A DNA stretch of 64,000 nt from Liolophura sinensis. Its lineage: Eukaryota > Mollusca > Polyplacophora > Chitonida > Chitonidae. Shown here one piece after another: positions 1 to 22,100 of this stretch. How positions within the stretch are numbered: position 1 is the stretch's first letter; each line of letters begins with the position of its first letter. The notes beneath the pieces were generated by a model. That model did not search any database. It saw only the letters and a program-made list of their open reading frames with translations, and was not told the DNA's origin. The position numbers and the translations under genes were made by a program. Where the stretch lies: positions 47,485,682 to 47,549,681 of the forward strand of contig NC_088300.1 of assembly GCF_032854445.1 (NCBI RefSeq), written 5' to 3'.

Positions 1-9603
<9,603 letters not shown>

Positions 9604-9737
9604 CCTTTGACACACAAAATTTGATGCATGAACTTTATGGTTGAAAGGTCACCAATGACTTCACATACTGCTTGTCTTGTCTTGGTGGACAGCTTCCAAC
9701 ATACATGTATTTAGCAGGACAGGAGACAATATGGCTC

Positions 9738-9743
9738 AATAAA
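9738..9743 (+). terminator. Candidate poly(A) signal of CNOT11
   Basis: An AATAAA hexamer lies 135 bases after the CNOT11 stop codon. It is the first good hexamer downstream, so a short 3'UTR ending near 9760 is likely. Other AATAAA copies further on (for example near 10680) could serve a longer form, but many in this region belong to SINE tails. Confidence 0.5.
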
Positions 9744-9979
9744 ATGCAGAGATCTGTGTTGTTACAGAGCAGTGGACAAGTCTGAGGGAATTAGCTGCTT
9801 TTTGAGTCATAGATTTTTTATATCAGTGTGACTTATTGACACTCTGTACAGTTATTTGCAGAAATGTGGATGTTTGCAGATATTTGTTAAGCTTTTGTGT
9901 AAATCGCTAAAATTGAGAAACCAAGGCAAGCAGAAAGTATGCCATTGTAAAAACTACACTTAAAAGTTGAAGGTTGAAG

Positions 9980-10247
9980 GGTTCTTCACCGGCTCAGTCA
10001 GATAAAACATCCTTGCCCTGTGAGCAATGAGATCTCTAGCCCTATGAGCAGTGAGATCCCAAGCTGAAACTCTCGCTCTAACTGTTCACAATACCTTGAT
10101 GACAAGAAACTGTGGATAACAATCATGCCCTTGATCAGTAGTTTCCCGCACTCATAAAACTCCACAGTGTATTCCACCTTACCACCATCCTCTAAGTGAA
10201 AAATTCTTGGGTACCGTGTTAATTAAACACCAATCAAATTAATAAAT
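9980..10247 (+). mobile_element. Old SINE-like element (divergent head)
   Basis: It starts with a tRNA-like CACCGGCTCAGTCAGATAA and ends CTAAGTGAAAAATTCTTGGG .. TTAAACACCAATCAAATTAA. The tail is recognisably the shared module, but the head differs from family A. It is diverged, and I could not define a target-site duplication. Confidence 0.5.
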
Positions 10248-10789
10248 CCCCTGTATATGTACAGGAAAGAAGAAAATATTAACTATGGGTGATGTTTTTG
10301 GTCTGCTTTGCTGGGATTGAATTCTATTTTACAGTAGTTACAACAGTTTGCATCAATATTAGATATGAATCATATTTGTCTAATATTATCATCAGACCTC
10401 CAGCAAGATCTCAGAACATTTGAGTTCTCAGCATGAAGTCTTGTCCATGACACTGTCATTCCAGAGTGTTGACCTGTGCCTGCTACAATTGATCACGTGG
10501 CTAAAGCTTTAATAGTCAAAGAGTACAGGTGTTTAATTAATTCTGATGTGTGATTCAGTTATTCTGCTGATTTCTGTCCTTGTCAGTACTGACTGCTAAT
10601 TCAACATTTCCTCCAGTGAAAGGTTAAGAGTAAGATAATCCATTACTCTTTGTGTGGTGACAGCGGTGAAACAGGTCAATAAACAAATGTTTTATCCAAC
10701 TGTTTCCATTCATAGTTTGTTTTCAGTTCACTCTGAGAAGACAGGACCCAGGCGTTAAAATGCGTATGGCTAACATGTAACTGAATTGT

Positions 10790-11140
10790 GGCATGGGAGC
10801 AGATGGTCAAGGCACTTGCCCTTAAATTACTAGAGACACACAAGGTATGGCTTCAAGCCTGGCACTGGGTAAAGAATTTGTGGATTCCCCAGTTCTCAAT
10901 GTTCATGGAGCCTCGGTAACAAAAAGTGGATGACAACACTTGTGTGTGGCCTTTTGTACAGTGTAGCATTCACCGAAGGCCATTTGTCCTCCACTGTTGT
11001 GGTGTGAATATACATACGTCACACTTGGTAAAGCGTGTCTGTAACATGCCAAAGGTTTGGGGTTTACACCAGACTCTCCTCGAATGTACGTGAAATGTTC
11101 TTGAGTTTGGTATTAAACAACAATAAAACAATTAATCGTG
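10790..11140 (+). mobile_element. tRNA-derived SINE (family C)
   Basis: The head carries an A-box-like CAGATGGTCAAGGCACTTGCC and a B-box-like GGCTTCAAGCCT. The body has GCCATTTGTCCTCCACTG and GTAACATGCCAAAGG, and the tail is GTGAAATGTTCTTGAG .. ATTAAACAACAATAAAAC. The body matches the copy at 36000-36356 (CCATTTGTCTTCCCACC, GTAACATGCCAAAGG), which defines the family from two copies in this window. Confidence 0.65.
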
Positions 11141-11438
11141 GCACCATGGATATGATGTAAAACTACACCAAATTATGAGCTTCCACCTCAGAGTGAAGAG
11201 TAATCTACTTTCCTGAGTTCAATTGTGCTTATAGGATTTCACATTGCTAGCACTTTGCCAAGTGCTGATCAGCCTGGTGTCTATATACTATGTCATGTCT
11301 GATGTCTACAGCATGGCATTCCAGTGAGGGAGCACTGCAAATATATCAGCCTGGGAATCACCATTGGAATATACCCCAAACATAATGTTCAATGGTAAAC
11401 TGTGCACAAACAAATAATGTAAAAGTTAAATACATATG

Positions 11439-11706
11439 GGGGCCTCCGTGGTTCAGTCGGTTAGCGCGCTAGCGCAGCGTAATGACCCAGGAGCCTCTCA
11501 CCAATGCGGTCGCTGTGAGTTCAAGTCCAGCTCATGCTGGCTTCCTCTCCGGCCGTAAGTGGGAAGGTCTGGCAGCAACCTGCGGATGGTCATGGGTTTC
11601 CCCCGGGCTGTGCCCGGTTTCCTCCCACCATAATGCTGGCCGCCGTTGTATAAGTGAAATATTCTTGAGTACGGCGTAAAACACCAATGAAATAAATAAA
11701 TAAATC
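11439..11706 (+). mobile_element. Full-length family A SINE with target-site duplication
   Basis: It has the same head, body and tail as the element at 8903. It is flanked by a perfect 11-bp duplication, AAATACATATG, at 11428-11438 and 11707-11717. It lies in the spacer between CNOT11 and the ZXD gene. Confidence 0.93.
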
Positions 11707-11717
11707 AAATACATATG

Positions 11718-12820
11718 TAATTGCTTTGTGAAAGTGGTGCATATATGACACTTGCTTCACAAGCTCTGGGAAAATATTGTTTTCAGACTTTGAACACCTT
11801 GATAAGGATCATATTGAGGGTTATATAATTAAGATTTGCATATCAACAATCCATATAGCTATGTTACTGACTACACAAAAGAAGAACTTGAAACAAACAG
11901 TACAGGTGTAGAGCTAAATGTGCCTATTTGCCTGATAACCTGTAACGTACCTTACCAGAGTGACATGACTGGTTTTCATTACATTTATGTTCAGCTAATA
12001 GTGACTACAAATAAAACAACTAAACCAACGATCCTGTCTTTCAACAAGGACTCTTTTTCTTTTTTTTTACAAGTACGACTCTAGTTCGCATGCTTAAGTA
12101 TACAGGGAATGCCTGTTGGAGTTTGTTTCATTTAACTTGTTACCTGTCGCGATTCAGCTATCTATAAAATCAACCAGTATACTCGCTACCGGTACCAAAA
12201 TTGCCCTTCGTTAGTGACAAGTTCTATGCATCGATATGTTGGGTATTATTGCAAAGAAAATGCCGTTCGAATACTTTTCTACTTCATAATGCTAAACTCT
12301 ATAAGGTTGGCTTAGACTCTAGGAATCCATTGCGTCACTAAGACGAATCGTAATTTGATAGTGCGGCTGCCTGGAGTGTACTGTATCCCAGATAAAGCGC
12401 TTACATGAGGACAACTGATTTTATAGATAGACAGGAAGTTAAACGAATCGGACTGGCACACAAAATTTCCGGTATTGCGGTATAGTCCCCGATTCTATCT
12501 ATACACGCGCACTGGCATGCCATATAATTCCCCTAACAATTTGTAACCCTAGCTGTATCTAGCATAACATTTATACCGTTTCATTCAGTGATCTGTCATT
12601 TCGACAACCGGTCCCACTGGGAAAACACATACAGAGGCATATGCACGTAGCAGGCCACATGAATATATCAAATAAACATCGATACAATGTCACAGTATGT
12701 GGAATTCTACAGGTTCGTCTTGCTCAGCCAGGCCAAACATTTGCGACATGACTTTGATTAAAGGTAGATGGAACAAAAGATTAAATGCACGACAATCAAC
12801 CAGCATCTACCAAAAGTATT
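11718..12820. other. Spacer with no recognisable gene
   Basis: Unique-looking AT-rich DNA upstream of the ZXD gene. Open frames are short (the longest about 80 codons) and lack conserved motifs. It may contain distal regulatory sequence of the ZXD gene, but I see no specific site. Confidence 0.6.
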
Positions 12821-12821
12821 T

Positions 12822-12935
12822 ACTTATTTATATATTTATTTATTTGATATATAGGTGTTTAGTGCCGTACTCAAGTGAGAATAATTCACGTTTTCACGAC
12901 AGCGGGTAGCATTACTGTGGGAGGAAACATCTTTC
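12822..12935 (-). mobile_element. SINE tail fragment
   Basis: Read on the minus strand, TTTCCTCCCACAG .. ACTTGAGTACGGCACTAAAC followed by an A/T-rich tail matches the shared SINE 3' module. It lies about 250 bases before the ZXD start codon. Confidence 0.6.
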
Positions 12936-13059
12936 GACTCTTAACGCGTATAGATTTTCTTCAACCTCGTGACTATTGTTTTTGTGCTCTTTTTGTTTAA
13001 TTCAAAATGTCTTTTAGTTAGAAGTGAATGTGACCTTGTTTACAATATTGTAAAAAGTA

Positions 13060-13178
13060 ACTATATGATCTTCTGTAAACGGGGGTTGCGGCTATGACGT
13101 CAGACCACGTGACCCTTTCATTGCCGCTTTGGACAGGAATGGCGAACCCCAAACGGGAGACTCACACGGGGACCAATT
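13060..13178 (+). promoter_or_regulatory. Promoter-proximal region of the ZXD gene: CRE plus E-box
   Basis: A perfect cAMP-response palindrome, TGACGTCA, lies at 13095-13102. An E-box, CACGTG, in the context CCACGTGAC lies at 13106-13111. The two are three bases apart and about 70-85 bases before the ATG. Local GC and CpG content jump relative to the flanks and stay high into exon 1. No TATA box is seen. Binding is inferred from motif only. Confidence 0.6.
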
Positions 13179-16100
13179 ATGTCGCGAAAAGGGGGACAAA
13201 ATAAAGGAAAAGATGGCGGCGCCCTGTTGGCCCCACATGGGGGAACTGTCAGCGAGAGAGCAGACAACGAAATAGGTTTGAGAGAAATCACACAGCAAGA
13301 AAACGATCGACTTGTCGTGGTAGGAGCTGGTACCAGACAAAATGGCGATGGCGGTGGTAGCCCTGTTGTTGTCACAACATCCGGTGATGATGACAGGCCG
13401 CTGGTTCTGCAGGCCCAGATTGTTCATGGGACGACCAGTTCACTCATTAGTTTGGACACTAACGTTGTGGAGGCCAGCCCCGAATGGCTGAAGAAAAATC
13501 TTGAAAATGTAGGATTTCAATTGAGCTCCGATCAAGATGAGTTGGACGGGCATCTGTCGTCCAAGTCGAAGGGCATCGGGGATTTCTTTGTGGTTGCCGA
13601 TAGCGGCGAAGTAGAGGTGGAAGGGCTGGGTAGCGGAGTGGAGACTGGAGCTAGCTCAGTCAGTATGGAAGAGGACGGGGGATGTGTGACAGGGGATTTA
13701 GGGGAAGTGCCCATGGGAATCGATTCTCAGCTGTCTAAACCAGAGGAGCATCTCACTCCAGGCGATTTAGCATTGACAACACCGATAACTGATAGTTTGG
13801 CCAGCACCATGTCAGGGGCAACTAACTCGTCCCTGGTAACCGACTCATCATTGGTCACTGATATCAGTGATCCTAAAACTCTGCCAGACAAAAAGCTGTT
13901 TAATTCGGACTCTGATTCAAGTGATGAGGAGGATTTAGGCCTTCTAGAATTCCATGATTTGCAGCAGTCAAATAAAAACAATACACTGCTCACACCACAC
14001 GAATTAGAAAATATTCCAGATGAGTGTTTAGATTTGGAAGAAAGTTTAGCACCTTCTGTGGATGATATTGTGAAAAAAATGTGGTCAAGTGGTAATAACA
14101 TTTCAGAACTTACTGGATCAACAGGCGTTTCATTACTGACAGACAACAGCAAAATTAACAATGTCGATCTCGCTACTACAAGTTGTAGTTCACCTGCTCG
14201 TGAAAATATGGTGACCCAACAACCTGCAGTTTCTGTGAGTGGTGTGACTGCTTTGAGCACTGCCCCTGTTATCACATACAATTCTACTCCAAGTGTGGTG
14301 CTACCAGGACCAGTGCTTTCTGTGTCACAGGCGGGAGCCAGTAAAGTGAATGCTGGACTTACAAACTCAACGAGTTCGCTTCCAGCAAACTGTACTCTAG
14401 CCACAATATATATCTCCACTGACAAGGGAGCAAACTCTACTCAGATCCGTGTGAATACTGGTGGTGGTCAGCAGTTGTACCAGCTGAACACCGCGTCTTT
14501 GACAGGAGCACCACCCATGGCTACTGTGGTACAGAATCCAGTGCCACAACCTGTGACAACGCCATCAAGCCAACAACAAGGTGATATGGTCACACCACCT
14601 GCAGAATGCTTAACAGGTACTTTAACCTGTATATATTGCTGTTTTGCATTCCAGTTTGGCCACACGAATTTAAATTTTTTTTGTTAACACCAGAATAAAT
14701 CTGTTTTCCATGTTAGATTAGGGTATAAAAATAAAACTAGAAAATCAACTAATTTGTGGAAAATATTGTCTTGTCAAGCAGTTTTTCTTGTTGAAGACAT
14801 ATTAACATGATTGGAAAGACCTGAAAACAAGAAATTCATATAAACCTGTAAATCAAACAAAAGATGGAAATGGACATTAATTTTTATTTATATTCCATTT
14901 CTGTTTGTTTTTTTTTAGATTTTACTTGCCTGTAAAGCATAAAATGGAATTGGTATGGCCTTAGATACTAGGGTTGGGTCATAGCCAAGTGGTTATTTAA
15001 GATGCTTTTCTTTCACTTGCTAAGGCAGTTGAGGTTTTTGTTCAATTTAAGCCTCGGCCTCCTCTTTTCTTAGTGTAGTTTTACACAAAGTTCATTGGAC
15101 ATGTTATCAACCATTAGATGTGATACTTTGTGGGTGAGAAATTGTGAGTGACGTGGAAGAGGGTGTCAGTTACTTTCTATACTTAACAGAATGATGATTT
15201 GCTCTTGAGCAGCACCTCCACCCATAAAACTAACCATCACGCCATCCTATTTGAAGTGAAATAGTCAGGGGTGCATCCTTTTTTTTCATGTCCTGATGGC
15301 ATGTGTTTTTTTTCTTTGTAAAATTAGCATATCTTCAGCCACTAAAGCTGAATTAATTAATGAAGTAGTATTCCAGAAATGTTCTAAAAATATCTTTTTA
15401 AAAAACTCTACACAGCTTATCAACAAAATCAATAGCAAACAATCGGCATTACCTAGCCACTCATTTGGTGATGCCCCTTTGCCATGTTATAGCTATCTAG
15501 AGTGATGTCACAAAACCTGAGAGCTCTCTCGCACCATCGGTATTAAACAATGTGACATTAAGAAAATACAAACAAAAACGTCTGATACCCAGCCAGAGAG
15601 TATCACCTCTGTTGTGTGTTCAAAGGACCGATGTTTCTTTTGGTTTGGCACTTGGTCAGGCAATGTTTGTGGACATCTTTTAGACATCGTTCTAAGATGA
15701 ATAAAACTCTCAGAATCAGGAAAAATAAATAAATGTAACTTAGTCATGCTCTAAATTTTTGGTCAGATGGTATGTATGGTGCCGTATTGACCATATTGTG
15801 GGAATAGGACATACAGTTTTTGGGCCAGGGTAGTAAATAAAATAGAATTATCACTAGTTAACATTTTTTACTAAAATACCTGGACTGATCAAAATGCAAA
15901 GAATGTGAAAATCTCAAAAGTTGCTTTGGAAAACTCCTGCAAGCAAAATTTGATCTGCTCTGCCGACAAATTTATAGTAACATCTTGTGATAGCTTTAGA
16001 TGGATATAGGCTGTGTTGTTTATAATAGTGCTGGTATAATATGAATTGAATTGCTTTATTTCATCCAAAGTTGGCTTGTAAAACTGCACTTTCAGAAGCA

Positions 16101-19100
16101 TATAAGTATATTAAAATGATATGTTACAGGAAATTAGTATAATGAATGGTGACTACACTAATACACATGTACAACTAGATGTGTAAACATCTGTTTTGTT
16201 GACAGGTTATTTATTATTACCAGTGGGTCAGTCTGACACCAATGGGATTTTAATGTCTGTGCCGTTGGGGAGTGTGACGCAAGCGAATGAGGAACAGGCT
16301 CTGGTGAGGAAAATCAGTTTGTCCAGGGTTTTTCTCATTGTGTACTCTTATTTTGTTAATATTATGATGGAAGGGAAGCGTTAGGAGAAAGAAAGTCTAA
16401 ATTTTCGGCCACAGTCAGCCATATATGTACTGGTATACATGTATACTAGTAAGGAGGTTTAGAAATTCACTGTCATTTATAAGGGTAGGTGATAAGAAAG
16501 ATGAGTGTACCTCTGTTTACATCTTAATATTAGGTCCCAGTCTCTCAACTTGTATTTGTCTTTGTTTGTTAAAATATGTATTTGTAAGTGATTTGATTGG
16601 AAATTTACACTGTACTCAAGAATATTTCACTTATACAACGGTGGCTAGCGTTATGATGGGAGGAAACTGGGCAGAGACCGGGGGAACCCCAGGACCATCT
16701 GCAAGTTACTGGTCTACCTCACTACATACGATCGCAGAGAATTCCAGCCTAGCATGAGCTGGACTGGAACTCACAGCGATTGCATAGGTTAGAAGCCACT
16801 TGTAGTTATTGAGTTGTGATACATAAACACCAGCATTTGATTTCATGTGAAATTATTGAACAATACTGGCAGGACTGATTAAAAATTGGTTTTCTTGACA
16901 ATGTAGTTACGAACCAGGCTAGCATTGCTGAAAATATTTGAATTTTAATGAGACATCTCCACAGCACACGGGCCCATTTTCTGATGTTTATGTGTTTAAC
17001 TGGTTATAGGAGCCATCTGAGATTGTGCCAGGTCAGGCCTATGACAGTACTAAGAAGATCTGGCAATGTCCAGAAGATGGCTGTGGGAAAGCTTTCAGAA
17101 AACAGTCCAAGCTGAGAATACATCTGATGAGACACACAGGGGAAAGGCCATTCAAGGTATGTATGTTACCATTTGCTCGCAACAAATATTTATTTGTTTA
17201 TTTATTTTGTTAATGTTAAATGCCATACCCCAGAATGTTTCACTTATATACCTGCGAAAGAATGACAGAAGTTGTACAGTAAATCTTTAAATTGTGTAGA
17301 AATCAACCACTTGGACCAACTCCATACAACCAGTTGAGTTGAGGCACGTTTAAGCTCTTGTGTGTGCCATATGGTGTACAGATTATGAATCTGCAAAAAT
17401 TACTTTAACATATAGTGTATATTATTTGCCGGGATGGTGTGATGGTGTCTCTGCCCGAACGGATAAAATGATAATAGGAGAGATAATGAAAGGAAGAGAA
17501 TAAATATAGAAATTTCTGCAGGTGAGAAACACATTTGATGAGATGAAAAGAGAATAGTGGGTACTTTTATGATTATTAACAAATACATTTTAACTAACCA
17601 GTGACAGTTTTAGTTTACTTTTTTAAACTCTTAAAGTGAGCATAAAGTCTGTCACTATATATACATACAGGGCACGATTAGCACAGAAAAATATGTAAAA
17701 AATTCAATAAAGTTATGAAAGCCGAGAAGATATTGGGGATATGGCGCTGATGGACGATTCACTCCCAGTAACCATGGTTGTAGAAGCCCTTATGAATTTG
17801 ACTGATCACTAGCACAGAAAGCGTCGCGGGATATTTCTTGTGAACGTCAAAAAACCTATTAGCTCTCAATTGTCAGTGTGGTTTCTTACAGTGGATAAAG
17901 GGATACCATGCAATTAATTGGATTTTGCAGTTAGCTTAAGTGTTAAACTGGTGCATTTTGGACCACTCATTTATGAGCAGGGAACTTAGAACAGCTGCGC
18001 GTTTGACAATGCAGTAACTTGTCAGAGTGAGCTAGCAAAAAAACCATCTCGGGAGAGTCATTGCTTGAAAAAAAAAATATTGTGACTTTGCATTATTTTT
18101 CCTCAGCAAAGTCAGATTTATTATAAAAATATTTTCCCAATCTGAATGGAAGGGACTGTTATCAAGTATAAGTTCCTGCTATGTTGGTAAATTCCCTGAT
18201 GTCGGTACAGCAAGCTAGGCCTAATGCTTACACTCATGCAGGACGAGGACGTGCAGGACTGCCTAAACATGGTGCTTGTTTCCACGAACATTGCCCTGAC
18301 CGAGCAACCAACTGAAAGAAACACCGGCCCTTTGAACATGGAACAGAGCTGATACTCTTCGATTGGGTATCAGGCTTTTTTGTTTGCATTTTCTCATTGT
18401 CACATTGTTTAATACCGATAGTAGGGAGAGCTCCTAGGTTTTGTGACGTCACTCTCGATAGCTATAACATAGCAAAATGGCGTCACCAAATAAGTAACTG
18501 TGTACTGACGATTGTTTACTATTCATTCTGTTGATAAGCAGTGTAGAATTTTTTGATTTTTAGAACATTTCTGGAATACTACTTTATTAGATAATTATTA
18601 TTGATTCAGATTTAGTGGCTGACTTTAATGTTTACTTTAGTTGTAAGCTTTCTGAATTTTCAGTGTTCTCGTCCTGGTTGTGGTTGGGCGTTCACAACCG
18701 CTTATAAATTACGACGACATGGAGAGTCTCACGAAGGACGGAAGGATTATGTGGTGAGTCTTTATAACGTTGAGGCTATTGCTGGAGTCAAGGAAAATAG
18801 ATTGTTTGATATGTGTATTCAGATTAGATATATTAGACCTACAAGATTAGGACATGATTGTGTGAGGAATTTTGTGGATGAAAGATTGTTTCTTAATCCA
18901 TAAACCTGAGTGCCACAAGTAAGAGGGATTAAAGAGAATAATGTAGATTTCAAAACGCCTTTCATGGTCAACAGAACTCTCAGAATCAGAGAAAATGTGC
19001 AACTTAGTTATGGGCGGAGAAATTTTAGTTTATCTCTTCCAAAAAAAATTATATATTTTTTTATTGAAAGCAAAGCATATTTCATGGGTGAATTTGTGTT

Positions 19101-22100
19101 ATTTTGGTCTCTGCCTGTGATATTTTTATTTTCTTTCTGTTATGTTTTGCAGTGTGATATCGATGGATGTATGCGGAAATTTACAACAATCTACAACCTG
19201 AACTCCCATCGGCGTTTACATGAACGTCCTTGTAACGAACTCTGTCCCGAGCCAGGATGTGGTCAGCGCTTCCACACAAAACGAAAACTTGACCTGCACA
19301 TGAAAAATCACGTGGGAGCAGAGAAAAATTACAAGTATGTATGATGTCACTTTTATGTGTGTTGTTTCTCCAGTGTTTTTTGTGGCCATTTGAATTGATA
19401 CAGCCATACCGGCTCATCAAGGAATGTGATATTAGCAGGTCTAAAATAAAGAGAGTGAACAAACTTATTGTGCTGATTTAACGTTAATTTTCTTATGAAT
19501 GATTAATGATGAGTTATTTTCCTGGATGCTTAACTAAGTATGATCATTCTGTCATTGACCGAAGTTTTACCAGCAGCTGTGTTTCTCACCAAATGGTTTA
19601 ATTTCTGTTCTTATGTTAAGAAATCTAGTAGGCTGGAATTATTATTCATTTATCCAAATTGTTAATTTCAACAAAGCTGTCTCCCTTTATTCCTCCTTGG
19701 TAAGAAAATGAAAGTGACAGCAGAGAATTAAAAGTGCATTGTAAAGAAATTTGATACAGGTGCTAAGGTAATTGTCATGCTTACTCGTTTGCTTTGATTA
19801 TCTAGGTGCCCAGTTGTAGGCTGTAACAAGGTGTTTTTCTCACCCAACTGTATGGGTTCCCATGCCCGAGTGCACCAGCAGGAGAGAGAAGATCTGACGT
19901 GCAAGTTTGAAGGCTGTGGGAAGACATTTGAGAAATTGTGTCGGCTCAAGCAGCACATGAGGTCCCACACTGGGGAGAAACCCTACCTGTGTACTTATGA
20001 GGTTTGTCTAGTGTAGTCATTTCTCTTGTTTCATAGTTTGTTGTCATGTTATTGGTATTGCATGTGTTAACAGGTTAGCGTTCTAAATATCAAAGTCAAC
20101 TTTCTTCTCATTCTGATGTCACACTAATTTTACGCCATGTTATGGTTTAGCATTAACCATATGGACATGAAATTTTCTGTTTCATTCTATGAATTTATCT
20201 TGAGAGGTGTTGATTTCTGTGAATGTAGCTTGTCAATTCACATAATTTGTCCAGAGTTTGAATGGCATTATAATTCATATTATATTCATGTATATATGGA
20301 ATATAGTGTTCAACTGCAATCAGATTAATTTGTGTTGAAATGTTATGAACTGAAGCTTGCATTCACTGTACATAGGGTAATTATGTTTAGGAATGCATTT
20401 TATGTTGAATGATGTACCATTATCTGCCATAATCAACAGTTTTTGTTAATAACTTATCTGACCAAAGAAATGCAGAGTTCTCAAACAAAAGGTCCGCATT
20501 CTTAGGAAGGGGAGGGGGGGGGGCATATTTATATTTTTCTGAAGGGAAGGAAGCATGCGTCTTGGCAGCCTCTTTTCTTGTTTGGTATAGACCAACAGTG
20601 AACAGGAATTTCTGATGTTTGGTTACTTTTCCAGGGATGTGGCTGGGCATTTACCACAGCGAGCAAATTAACTCGGCACATCAACAAGCATACAGGAGAA
20701 CGGAGATGGGAGTGTCCAATAGAGGGGTGTGGCAAAGCATTCATGAGGGCAGAGCATCTCAAAGGTCATGTGGTCACACACAGTGGTGCACGACCATTCC
20801 TCTGCCCAGTGGAAGGTGAGAAATCACAAACCGGTCAGCAGACCTAGACTTGCCCTATAACATAGCAGCCAATTGGCCTGCTATTTGCACTGCCTTGTGA
20901 GAATTCCTTGCATACAACCTCATAATTTGCGTTTAAGTTTAAATATGTTTTTTTTTTTTTTAAAATGTACAAATCCTTTTTAAGACAAGGAAATACTTTT
21001 AAGACATCCAATATGCACCAGAAATGGTATGAAAATTGTTATTGGCTTAGAGGGAAGGAATCGAGCAAGATGCTAAGTACATTTGTGGTTTTATTAATCT
21101 GGTGTCAAACGGTGGAAAGAATTAAACATGTTCTATTCTGCTTTTGTTTTAGGGTGCAACTCAAGATTTACAGCAAAGAGTAGTTTATATGTTCATTTGA
21201 AAAAACATGACCACTCGGGAGAAAAAATTATCTACTTCTGTCCGATGGAAGGCTGTGAGAAAAAGTACGCTACCAAATCCTGCTTGAGGAACCATATCAC
21301 GAAGCATTATTCTTCCTCGGTGTCAGGTAAGGGGACAGAAGTTTGCTGGTTTGGTGACAGTGATGACACTCATACTGTAAACTGATTTCAGTATTATCTC
21401 ACTGGTAACCTGTTTTAATTGACACACAGATGCGTCTGCTTTATATGGCAGTATTTGTAGTATTAATATTTTGGAAAACCCCATTTAATATAAAGACTAA
21501 AGATTCATCAAGGATATGGTGATCATACTAATTAATTTCTACATGATTTGGGGTCATATAAGCTAATACTGTTTTGAATTCAATTAAGATTTTAAAATTC
21601 AATAAACAGGATATTAACTTAGATTTTGTTTTGATTTTGTTTGTCAGCAAATGAAGATGATATTGTGTTATTGTTTCAGTAACAGACCACACTCACTTTG
21701 ATCTTGTCCCCTTGCTGGCTGGTGATGACTTACCTGAGGGCTCATTAGATAACTTCCCCACCCCACAGAGTGACTCTGTCACAACACCTGTATCAGGTAA
21801 GAGTCAAAGTCACTGAGAAGTCGTAAATAGGTGCCTGTGAAACTAGAAACGCTTACATGACACCCATCTACGTCAAAAGCCAAATTCACATTGAATGTTA
21901 CAAATCGTATATATGCTTTGTTTATATTCAAAAAGTTCTTTCAACAGGTCACACTAGTGAACACAGCTTGATGCTGACAGTTTTGGTACTATAATATGTT
22001 CTTGTTTCTCAAGACCATTATGTTCGTTTGAAAGGAAAGTCTAGTTTATATGACACGAAAATAAAGATGCTATGGATCAGAAATGTTGCGCTGTCTTTAA

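Noticed and set aside
13092..14425. Minus-strand ORFs of 111 and 232 codons opposite ZXD exon 1
   Set aside because: Antisense shadows of a long GC-rich coding exon, with no motifs or splice structure of their own.
20529..20762. Minus-strand ORF opposite zinc fingers
   Set aside because: Antisense of the finger exon at 20635-20815.
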